Shown piece by piece: positions 1 to 8,105 of a DNA stretch of 64,000 nt. The translations under genes were made by a program, and so were the position numbers. Numbering within the stretch: the first letter of the stretch is position 1; every line of letters starts with the position of its first letter. The stretch is from contig JASDDO010000006.1 of assembly GCA_030015575.1 (NCBI GenBank), positions 322,386,361 to 322,450,360 on the forward strand, written 5' to 3'. Source of the DNA: Agapanthus africanus (taxonomy: Eukaryota > Streptophyta > Magnoliopsida > Asparagales > Amaryllidaceae). The notes beneath the pieces are model-generated. The model was given only the letters and a program-made list of their open reading frames with translations, had not been told where the DNA came from and did not search any database.

Positions 1-1612
1 CAGAGGGCTTTCTGTAGATCTTTTGGGGGGAGGGTCACGTGGTGGCACGTGACCCTGCCTCTATGTATGTTGCTTAGAAGATCTGTTAATCTTTTTCCTC
101 GTAGGGTTCAATCCTAATAAAAGCTTTAAATTCCAGAGGAATTAAATTCCTACTTCCTTTTGAAGATTTATATTCTGGAATAGAGTTGAACTCTGAATTT
201 TCTGTAGGAATTAAATTCCTCATATACATGAAGAACCGAATAGGGTTAAACCCTAATGAAGGCTTTAAGGAACTAAACTCCCATTCTCTATTAAAGAATT
301 ATGATTTAAGGGAATTAAACTCCCGTTGTTTCAACAGAATTAAGTTCTTAATCAGGGTTAAACCCTGTTTCCTTTTGCTCTGAAGGAATTAAACTCCCCT
401 AACACAGGGTCAAGCCCTAATTTTATTTTAAAGGAATTAAATTCCTATAGTTCTGTGAGAATTAAATTCTCGTGCTTCCATTCCCTCTCTATGCTTTGGA
501 TCTGCATGGCAGGATCTCAACCCATTGAGAATTAAATTCTCAACTTCAAGGGGAGATGTACACTTTACAGATCTTCTATCAAAGAGAGAAGAAATATGTT
601 TTTTTCTGTTTTATATCAGAGTTAAACTCTGTTGAGAATTAAATTCTCTTCTCTTTCAAGAAGCCTTCCCTTTCTTACCTAGGGTTTTCTTTTGCAGAAG
701 ATCCAAATTCTTCAAAGTATCAAGGCTCTCTCCTTTTTCTTCCTTCTGCCCCTCTCTTTTTGTGTTTCTTGGCTCCTATTTATAGGAGAAGCAGCCGAGT
801 CAATTAGTTTTTTGACGAATCTTCATTGAGAGATTTGATTTGCATCCATCATTCGTTTTGGACCTTTGGATTATTAGGTGAATTTTATTCACCATTGGAT
901 TTCAAATCCAGGGATTCTCCTTTGTTATTTCTGTTAGATTTAAAGGGGAAATCTTTCCAAATTTCGAGATTTTCCCATAGATAGATGATATTTAATCACC
1001 TCTAAATCTTTAATTCAGTCGGTTGCTTTTGGAAAGATTTGAGAGTTCTTTTCTCAGAATTCAATTCTGTTAACAAATGGGCTTTGAAGTCGGTCACGTG
1101 TGGGCACGTCACCCCTGGTCACGTGTGGGCACGTGACCCCCTTGGAACGAGCTTTCTTCTTTCTTTCTGCGCTTTGCTTTCTGTTCTCTGTTTAGCTGTC
1201 ACGTGCCACCACGTGACAACTGGTCACGTGTGAGCACGTGACCCTGGCATGGAGCCTTCTTCTTGATTTAACCGGAGAATGAGTCTGATGTTTTGAGTGT
1301 CACGTGCCAACACGTGACCCTGGTCACGTGGGAGCACGTGACCTCTTCTGAAGCCTTTTTTTTATATGATCAGGGAACCGTTGTGTCTTTGCCGCTGCTT
1401 TTAAATGTCACGTGCCGACACGTGACCCAGGTCACGTGGGAGCACGTGACCCTTTCTGAAGCCCTTTTCTTTGATGCAGTCGGGAAGCTGAATTTTCCTT
1501 GCTGATGCTTTTAGATGTCACGTGCCAACATGTGACTGCCGGTCACGTGTAAGCACGTGACTCTTTTCTGAAGCCTTTTCCGTAAGCTTTCCTGATTTTA
1601 AATCAGGAAACA
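1..1612 (-). repeat. 3' LTR of element A (partial, window edge)
   Basis: This stretch matches 29352-30965 nearly base for base and ends at AAACA, directly beside a polypurine tract. It holds the start of the LTR in element orientation (U3, 1612 down to about 785) and part of the transcribed R/U5. U3 carries five to six pairs of inverted CACGTG boxes (about 1095-1560). The transcribed part (about 120-660) is full of N5-TTAA-N5' palindromes such as AGGAATTAAATTCCT and CAGGGTTAAACCCTG. The remaining 1.9 kb of this LTR must lie left of the window. Confidence 0.88.
775..785 (-). promoter_or_regulatory. TATA box of the A 3' LTR
   Basis: The minus strand reads CTATAAATAGG, and the box itself sits inside a palindrome (CTCCTAT and ATAGGAG arms). 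It lies about 830 bp from the LTR start, which would set the U3/R border near 750. The identical box is at 30127-30137 in the 5' LTR. Confidence 0.6.
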
Positions 1613-1624
1613 AATGCCCCCACA
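1613..1624 (-). promoter_or_regulatory. Polypurine tract of element A
   Basis: The minus strand reads TGTGGGGGCATT immediately before the LTR start TGTTTCC. The same GGGGGCATT or GAGGGCATT then TGTT arrangement occurs at the 3' LTRs of E (48056-48066) and C (52541-52551). It primes plus-strand DNA synthesis in this family. Confidence 0.75.
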
Positions 1625-1662
1625 GCGTTGTTCTCATGTGTCCGCACGTGAGTGCAACGCTG
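1623..1662. repeat. Hairpin beside the polypurine tract of A
   Basis: Arms CAGCGTTG and CAACGCTG enclose a near-symmetric core with CTCATGTG and CACGTGAG. Hairpins with CACGTG-type arms stand at the same place in C (52552-52590) and, with different arms, in E (48018-48055). Confidence 0.6.
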
Positions 1663-1726
1663 TCACCTTTTGTGACCGTTGGATTCCTTTAGGGATTTGA
1701 GAAGATGAAGCGTCTCCATCACATCC

Positions 1727-1733
1727 TATAAAT
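1727..1733 (+). promoter_or_regulatory. TATA box of the antisense transcript in A
   Basis: TATAAAT lies about 115 bp inside the 3' LTR edge and faces away from the LTR, antisense to the element. A matching box is found at 52645 in element C. Both stand upstream of a leader with a plausible intron and an ATG, so they look like a conserved antisense core promoter. Confidence 0.5.
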
Positions 1734-1886
1734 GTTCGTGTCCCTTCCGAAGAGCCTTCACTTTGCTCATCTCCTTCTTTCGAGAACTTTTTCTGAGAAT
1801 TTAATTCTCTTCTTCCAGAGCTTAGTTCTCTGTCTTGAAATATTTTCAGAGTTTAACTCTGTTTTAAAAGGATTCTTCCTCCTCAG

Positions 1887-2255
1887 GTAATGGTAATCGA
1901 AGCACCTTCGTTTTGACAAAACTCTCTGGATTTTAAATCCATATCAAGGGTTTCACAAAGAACCCATTTTTCTTCAAGTACTTTAACCAAAATATGAGAC
2001 CACTTAACCTCCAACAGTAGATCTCTTAGGGTTTAGATGATCCTTAGGGAGGTGATGATGGCAGTTCAAATCCATGGAATTCAATTCCATCCCAAAAATA
2101 TTTCTGAAAATTTAATTCCCTTCTCTTAATAAGGAATTTAATTCCAAGGAAGAATTCAGTTTCTTCACACGGAGGCTTCTTGGGGTTTCCTTGTCATTCT
2201 ATGATTAGTGAAGAAGAGGAGGGTTTGTAATAAATCGTCCTGATTTTTATTTCAG
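1887..2255 (+). other. Probable 5'-leader intron of the antisense locus in A
   Basis: The donor CAG/GTAATG at 1887 and the acceptor TTTATTTCAG ending at 2255 bracket a T- and A-rich stretch. The acceptor lies five bases before the ATG of the next open frame. Element C has the same arrangement (52793-53367). No transcript is available, so this rests on splice-site consensus and on conservation of position. Confidence 0.45.
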
Positions 2256-2260
2256 GTATC

Positions 2261-2689
2261 ATGGACGTTCATTTGTATGATCTCAACGAAATCATTTCCT
2301 ACGGGAATATTCGTGCCCTGGGCCGTAGTCAGAATCAGGAGTTCACCAATGCTCAGTGTGCTGAGATTATGAGCCGCTTTGACGAGTACGACCATCGGCT
2401 ACTCCCCCGTCGCTCTTCTCTTCTGAGGCTCATCGTGCTGGCGATTTGGGAGGCGCTTCCTCTCTTCTGCGCCGGTGTGCCACTCAGGGCATTGGACGTT
2501 GCCGAGGATAAGATACATTCGGTGTATCTGATGAGTCTGATCTCGAAGAGAAGGCGTGACAACCTCATTGATCTTTTGCACCAGGCGTTTCAGCAGTCGG
2601 CCATACTTGCTGCCTACCGGAGGGTGGAGGACATCCGCGAGGACCCAGACGCTTGCGATCGCGAGAGAAAACATACTCGGGCGGTTTGA
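2261..2689 (+). CDS. Antisense reading frame in the 3' region of A, unknown protein
   Basis: A 142-residue frame starts at the first ATG after the probable leader intron. It begins MDVHLYDLNEIISYG, is mostly helical in composition, and ends in a charged stretch. I do not recognise a domain, and it does not resemble the PMD-like start of the C antisense gene, although it occupies the same place behind the same kind of promoter. It runs antisense to gag-pol. Tat-lineage elements such as Grande are known to carry antisense frames between pol and the 3' LTR, and that is the best reading here. The frame may continue through further exons to the coiled-coil frame at 3801-4163. Confidence 0.5.
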   Translation: MDVHLYDLNEIISYGNIRALGRSQNQEFTNAQCAEIMSRFDEYDHRLLPRRSSLLRLIVLAIWEALPLFCAGVPLRALDVAEDKIHSVYLMSLISKRRRDNLIDLLHQAFQQSAILAAYRRVEDIREDPDACDRERKHTRAV

Positions 2690-3800
2690 AATGCTTGGAG
2701 GGTCTTGGACAAGGTCAAGCTTGAGTTTCTCAACCCATGCCCCGCGTCTGAAGTCTTACCATTGTAAACATGCCCTCTTTAGTTTGTATGAACTTCTTGA
2801 AAGATTCAGTGACAAGTTTTATTATGTCTTTCCATGTTTGCATGCCTCTCCCTGGGACTTTATTATTTTGCTACTGTTGTTGTTGGTGCTTTTAAGATGC
2901 AGGGTGCTGCTCCATTTTTTTTTTGTACATCGGGTTTGGGCCTCACGTGTTCTGCACGTGGGGTCCCTTGATGGGGTTGTTCACAAAATCTTCCCATGCC
3001 ATATTTTCAGTGCACAATATCAGATATAGAAGAAGGGCCTTGGAAATAGTTCCCTCTCCTTGATTTTCGATGCATTTCCTTTTTTGGGCCTTGGAAATAG
3101 CTTCACCATGCAAGATTTTCCGCGCACGGCGCTTAATGCACTTCTTTATATATGAGGCCATAGCTTTCTTTTCCCTTCACAAAGAGATTTATATTATTAT
3201 TATTTTTTTTATCTTGGTGTAATTTGTCTTGAGAAACAAACGAGCGCCATGGCCTGCAATCGCCCTCATGCTCGTTGACAGCCATGGGAAGTTCCCATTG
3301 AAGAGATGATCCCCCGCTTTGCTGCTCGGTTGGTGGATCCCCTTCTTACCGACAACGAATGCGACTCAGCCATGTATGAACTCTCGATCCGTAGGGGGTC
3401 CCCCCTTTTTTACGTTTTATGCCGAACTTCCATGTGGGCTTGGTACTAGTACGTTTGTTTCTGCTTGCATAAATAAATTTTGTATTCTTCTCATGAGAAC
3501 TTTCTTTAATTGCGAATGCTATCATAACTCAGAAGCCACTTTCCTGCGTATCAGACTTTTTAAATGTTCATACGATTGCAAATGCTATTATTATTTTTTG
3601 AATACTCATATGATTGCGAATGCATGCTTGAAATGTGTCGGATGTCTTTCTTGTTGCCTTTCACGTCAGGTGATGTGAGCGCGTTTCAGATCGATTATTC
3701 TTGTCGACCGAAAGCTCATTTATACGGTCTTGTAAATGTCTTGTTTCCAAGGCTGTGGTCACGAAAGCGAGCTCACGTGGCCTGGTAGAGCGACACGTAG
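2690..3800 (+). other. Middle of the A antisense locus: AT-rich, intron-like, one possible exon
   Basis: This stretch joins the two recognisable frames of the antisense locus. Most of it is T-rich and intron-like. An open piece at 3281-3446 reads PWEVPIEEMIPRFAARLVDP onward, follows a GACAG acceptor-like end, and may be an exon. A CACGTG pair lies at 2944-2960. I see no other gene. Confidence 0.35.
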
Positions 3801-4163
3801 CGAACATATTGTTGTGCGAGAAAAAGGCTCGGCCGTAAATTTTCGGAGAGGGGGCCAGCTTCCAAGGTGCTGAGCGAACTTCGCGCCACTCTTATCGCCA
3901 AGGCCAACAAAGCGTATGAACTCTGGTGGTTGCTTCAGGAGTCCCTCAAAGAGGTGGTGGCTCTCGATAAAGCTGCCACGTTCACTCGCGAGAGGGTCGA
4001 AGCTCATAAAGCCACCGAGAAAGAGCTCGAAGCTCGGCTTGCTTCGTATCAGGCTCAGCAAGCTCAGGCGGAGGCTCGTCTTCTGGAGATCTTGCGTCAT
4101 GAAGCCGTGGCTCAGCAACAGAACGATGAGCTGGTAAAATTATTGCATCGCCAGCCGGCTTGA
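3801..4163 (+). CDS. Coiled-coil C-terminal frame of the A antisense locus
   Basis: The frame is open from 3801 and ends at 4163. From about 3867 it reads as a long amphipathic helix rich in Glu, Ala, Lys and Gln (VLSELRATLIAKANKAYEL, later EKELEARLASYQAQQAQAEA), typical of a coiled coil. It matches the tail of the C antisense gene (57553-58176) in type, in position before a poly(A) signal, and in the downstream sequence. With no ATG at its start it is most likely a last exon rather than a separate gene. Its function is unknown. Confidence 0.5.
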   Translation, partial: RTYCCARKRLGRKFSERGPASKVLSELRATLIAKANKAYELWWLLQESLKEVVALDKAATFTRERVEAHKATEKELEARLASYQAQQAQAEARLLEILRHEAVAQQQNDELVKLLHRQPA

Positions 4164-4267
4164 GGTCTTGTATCTTTTCTCCCATTTTTTTTGTACATAC
4201 TCATGGATAAGAGTATCTTTCTTTTGTTTCTTTCATGAATTGTACTTTGTATCCATTTTGGCTTATG

Positions 4268-4273
4268 AATAAA
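4268..4273 (+). terminator. Poly(A) signal of the A antisense transcript
   Basis: AATAAA occurs in the context ATGAATAAAAGATACATTTT, about 105 bp after the last antisense frame. The C copy has ATGAATAAAGATATACATTTT at 58272, so the 3' end is homologous between the two elements. Confidence 0.55.
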
Positions 4274-4399
4274 AGATACATTTTTTTTTAATGGTGTGTC
4301 CCATTTTTATTGAATGTATTCTGCGGATATTCTATCTTGATCTCCTTGCAGGGCAACGATAGCTTAGGATTCAGGGTTAAGATCTGCTTCCTAAGACTT

Positions 4400-4580
4400 T
4401 TGCACTTTATGAGCCACGAGGGTCTCATAAAGAGTTTTTTCTCCCCATGGGTCGAGAGGATCCCATAGGTGTAAGTCCTTCTTAAGAATCGTGAAGGTTC
4501 TTAAGTGGGTTTTCCCTTGAAAGTCGTAAGGATCTCACAAGAGAGTTTTTCTTCCTCGCAGGTCGTGAGGACCTGCAAGT
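4400..4580. repeat. Hairpin array 1 of A (GTGAG-type loops)
   Basis: About five consecutive inverted repeats of 25-30 bases have variable stems closing on a five-base loop GTGAG, GAGAG, GTAAG or a relative. Examples are arms TTATGAGCC and GGTCTCATAA, and arms CTTAAGAATC and GGTTCTTAAG. Comparable arrays follow at 6960-7465 and are present in C and E. Confidence 0.75.
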
Positions 4581-4599
4581 GTTGGATGTGGTCGCCCTT

Positions 4600-4980
4600 A
4601 TCCGTGTTTCACGGGGTCAGGGGGTCGCTCAAGGTATCGTAGTTTAAAGACATCACGGTCAAGGTTAAGGACCTCATAGTCCGTGGATTTAAGGACTCCA
4701 CAGTCCGATGTTAGTTTTAAGACATCACGGTCAAGGTTAAGGACCTCATAGTCCGTGGATTTAGGGACTCCACAGTCCGATGTTTGGTCGCAGGGACCCG
4801 TCACCTCTTTGAAGACGTTGAAGAATTACAACGCCGAGTATCAAAGGAGTGAAGAGATGTACCCTTTAACCAAGGGAGAATCCGTAGGGAATCGGGGTGG
4901 TTGATCGTTAGTTTTAAGACATTGCGGTCGAGGTTAAGGACGTCATAGTCCGTGGATTTTAAGGACTCCACAGTCCGGTA
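4600..4980. repeat. GGAC-N6-GTCC repeats and one LTR-type dyad in A
   Basis: The stretch holds repeated pieces GGAC-CTCATA-GTCC and GGAC-TCCACA-GTCC alternating with a GAC-ATCACG-GTC form. It then has one copy of the dyad found in the LTRs (about 4802-4850, core GTTG-AAGAATTA-CAAC). The unit pair is repeated at about 4641-4705 and 4715-4780 and again near 4915-4978. Confidence 0.7.
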
Positions 4981-4984
4981 TTTG

Positions 4985-6246
4985 CTCTGGATTCTTCACA
5001 CGGGTTCACTGCCGTGCTTGGCGAGGACCAGGCTCCGCTCTGGACGTTTTCCACGGGGTCAAAGAGTGACATTATCCGTGTTCCACGTAACCAGGAATTT
5101 TGCACTAGATGCTTCACACGGGTTCACTGCCGCGCTCGGCGAGGACTAGGCTCCGCTCTGGATGCTTCACACGGGGTCAAAGAGTGACGTTATCCGCGTT
5201 CCACGTAACCAGGAATTTTGCACTAGATGCTTCACACGGGTTCACTGCCGTGCTCGGCGAGGACTAGGCTCCGCTCTGGATGCTTCACACGGGATCACTG
5301 CCGTGCTCTGCGAGGACCAGGATCCGCTCTGGACGTTTTCCACGGGGTCAAAGAGTGACGTTATCCGCGTTCCACGTAACCAGGAATTTTGCACTAGATG
5401 CTTCACACGGGTTCACTGCCGTGCTCGGCGAGGACTAGGCTCCGCTCTGGATGCTTCACACGGGTTCACTGCCGTGATCTGCGAGGACCAGGATCCGCTC
5501 TGGACGTTTTCCACGGGGTCAAAGAGTGACGTTATCCGCGTTCCACGTAACCAGGAATTTTGCACTAGATGCTTCACACGGGTTCACTGCCGCGTTAGGC
5601 GAGGACTAGGCTCCGCTCTGGATGCTTCACACGGGTTCACTGCCGTGCTCTGCGAGGACCAGGATCCGCTCTGGACGTTTTCCACGGGGTCAAAGAGTGA
5701 CGTTATCCGCGTTCCACGTAACCAGGAATTTTGCACTAGATGCTTCACACGGGTTCACTGCCGTGCTCGGCGAGGACTAGGCTCCGCTCTGGATGCTTCA
5801 CACGGGTTCACTGCCGTGCTCTACGAGGACCAGGATCCGCTCTGGACGTTTTCCACGGGGTCAAAGAGTGACGTTATCCGCGTTCCACGTGACCAGGAAT
5901 TTTGCACTAGATGCTTCACACGGGTTCACTGCCGTGCTCGGCGAGGACTAGGCTCCTCTCTGGATGCTTCACACGGGTTCACTGCCGTGCTCTGCGAGGA
6001 CCAGGATCCGCTCTGGACGTTTTCCACGGGGTCAAAGAGTGACGTTATCCACGTTCCACGTGACCAGGAATTTTGCACTAGATGCTTCACACGGGTTCAC
6101 TGCCGCGTTAGGCGAGGACTAGGCTCCGCTCTGGATGCTTCGCACGGGTTCACTGCCATGCTTTACGAGGACCAGGATCCGCTCTGGACGCTTTCCACGG
6201 GGTCAAAGAGTGACGTTATCCGCGTTCCACGTGACCAGGAATTTTG
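4985..6246. repeat. 171-bp tandem repeat array in the 3' region of A
   Basis: The marker TTCCACGTAACCAGGAATTT recurs at 5081, 5199, 5370, 5541, 5712, 5883, 6054 and 6225. After a shorter first step of 118, all steps are exactly 171 bp. Each unit contains an internal near-duplicate of about 53 bp (CTTCACACGGGTTCACTGCC). Because 171 is 57 codons, a 362-residue frame stays open through the array by arithmetic, and I do not treat it as a gene. 3' regions of Tat/Ogre elements are known to build such arrays and to seed satellite DNA. Confidence 0.9.
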
Positions 6247-6560
6247 CTGATTGTATTCGCATTTCACGGGATGGAGGTTTGACTGTTGGCGATATGTATA
6301 CCACCGAGCCATGGAACTGGGAGTTGCCGCTATTCCGCTTAGCTTGAAGTTGTGTCCGTCGTTACGGGACGAATGTTGGGATGATCTCTAGGTCGCTCGT
6401 GGCCCGTCGAGATTTAGCTTCTTTCTTTGGTGAAACCTGGGGGGGGGAGGTATGTTCCCTTTTTGTTTACGTCCTTGGATTGTGTACAGGGTGTGATGGA
6501 ACATCACCTGTAGGGCATAAATTGAAACTTTTTATTATATTTTATTTCATTTTTCCGCGA
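6247..6560. other. Spacer after the 171-bp array, no gene seen
   Basis: No coding signal is visible. The stretch contains one copy of the module GTCCTTGGATTGTGTACAGG to CTGTAGGGC (6471-6516), which is also present in the LTRs. Confidence 0.5.
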
Positions 6561-6800
6561 TGCTCTATCATTTCAGCTTTTATATCGCGGAGGTCGCGAT
6601 TGCCCCATCATTTCGGCTATTTTTCGCGGTGCCCAATCATTTCGGCTATTTATTTATTCTCTGCTCGCTGCTTTTTTATTGCGAGTTGCCCCATCATTTC
6701 GGCTATTTTTTATGCATACATTTTTTTTACTTGCTGATTTTTATTGCAAGTTACCCCATCATTTCGGCTATTTCGTATGCACGTATGGCTCGCTGTTTTT
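6560..6800. repeat. ATCATTTCGGCTA repeat array of A
   Basis: Five copies of CCCNATCATTTCGGCTATTT (the first as ATCATTTCAGCTTTT) are spaced 30-70 bp apart. GCGAG, CGCGG or GCAAG lies before each. The same five-copy array occurs in C (60390-60605) and mirrored in E (46860-47080). Confidence 0.8.
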
Positions 6801-6959
6801 TTTTTTATCGCGAGTGTGGAACTTAGAATCTGGTGCCAATCTCAGCATCAGCATCGCTACAACTGGAATATTGCCAGGAGCGAATCATCATTTGCCTCTG
6901 TCGATGTCGAACAAAGGTGGCTTAGCGAACAAGGTTAGGATCCTGTCGACTAAGGCTTT

Positions 6960-7465
6960 TGACTTCATGGGCCGTAAGGGTCTCACAAAGGTATTTCTCC
7001 CTACAAGTCGTGAGGATCTTGCAGGTGTATTTTCGCCTTAGGGATCGTGAGGATTCCTAAGTGTGTGTTCCTCTGTAAGTCGTAAGGATCCCACAAAAGG
7101 GTTTTCTCCTTATGGGTCGAGAGGACCTACAAGGGTTGGACTTTGCTGGGGAAATGTTTATTCGCGCCCGTGGATTGTATACAAGGGCCAGTATTGAGCC
7201 GCCTGTAGGGCAATATCGAAGGTTGTGGAGGATTGCTTAAGCACAGGTTTAGGTCTCTGTAACTTAAGACTTTCAAATCTTACGAGCCGTGAGGGTCCCA
7301 TAAGAGAGTTCTCTTTGCGAGTCGTGAGGATCTCGTAAGTGTATTTTCTCCTTAGGAATCGTGAGGATCCCTAAGTGTGTTGCTCCTTTGTGAGTCATAA
7401 GGATCTCACGCAGGTGGTTTCTCCTTACAAGGTCGAGAAAACCCTATAAGTGTCTTTTAACGAGG
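6960..7465. repeat. Hairpin arrays 2 and 3 of A (GTGAG-type loops)
   Basis: Two runs of four to five hairpins (6960-7140 and 7285-7465) flank one copy of the GCCCGTGGATTGTATAC module (7166-7211). Stem examples are CTTAGGAATC with GATCCCTAAG around GTGAG (7351-7375) and CCTTACAAGG with ACCCTATAAG. The order and loop sequence match C at 60780-60960 and 61120-61310. Confidence 0.75.
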
Positions 7466-7740
7466 TTGCGCCCTTTCGGGTTTTCACAAACACTCGCCGG
7501 TAGTCCTGCTGTTTTTACTCACGGAGCCCTTTTGGGTTTTCATCCGTGCCCATTTTGCTCATGGACATACCGTTTTTTTTATTCTTTTTCTCTTTTTTTT
7601 TACAAGGTCGCGCCCTTTCGGGTTTTCACGAACACTCGCCGGTAGCCCTGCTGTTTTTACTCAAGGAGCCCTTTTGGGTTTTCATCCGTGCCCATTTTGC
7701 TCATGGACATACCGTTTTTTCATCATTTTTTTTTATATTT
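7465..7740. repeat. CCCTTTCGGGTTTTCAC repeat, two units, A
   Basis: Two units with a period of about 142 bp each hold GCGCCCTTTCGGGTTTTCAC, then ACACTCGCCGGTAG, then CTGCTGTTTTTACTCA, then GAGCCCTTTTGGGTTTTCAT, and end in GGACATACCG plus a T-rich run. C has two units (61313-61580). E has them mirrored (42290-42360 and 45730-46085). Confidence 0.75.
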
Positions 7741-7784
7741 TTCTTTTTCTCCTTTTTTTTTTATCTCGTCAGCCTAAGGATGCT

Positions 7785-8015
7785 GCGGTAGTAGTTTAGG
7801 GACGTTTCGGTCCGCCGTTAGTTTAAGGACATTTCGGTCCGTCATTAGTTTAAGGACGTTTCGGTCCATCGATAGTTTAAGGACGTTTCGGTCCGTTGTT
7901 AGTTTAAGGACGTTTCGGTCCGTTGTTAGTTTAAGGACGTTTCGGTCCGTTGTTAGTTTAAGGACGTTTCGGTCCGTTGTTAGTTTAAGGACATTTCGGT
8001 CCGTCGATCAGGGGA
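7785..8015. repeat. 27-bp tandem repeat with GGAC-N6-GTCC core, eight copies, A
   Basis: The unit AGTTTAAGGACGTTTCGGTCC plus CGTTGTT recurs about every 27 bp from 7797 to 8010. Each unit can fold as GGAC/GTCC around six bases (GTTTCG or ATTTCG). It lies just beyond the end of pol; C has three copies at the same place (61670-61745). Confidence 0.85.
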
Positions 8016-8105
8016 GGGCCAGCTACTGCTTGTAAAGTCTGAGCTTAGGAAGATAGTGAGCGGACATAGTCGTCGTCATCTATCATTGACCCAGGCTGTG
8101 GCTCA

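Noticed and set aside
1-1612. Segmental duplication of 1-1612 and 29352-30965
   Set aside because: Both copies end at the same AAACA with a polypurine tract or insertion flank beside them and enclose a gag-pol element, so they are the two LTRs of A.
5162-6250. 362-residue frame with repeated RVPRNQEFCTRCFTRVHC blocks, as a possible repeat protein
   Set aside because: It is the 171-bp tandem array read through; the period is a multiple of three, so openness is arithmetic. There is no start context, domain or matching frame in C.
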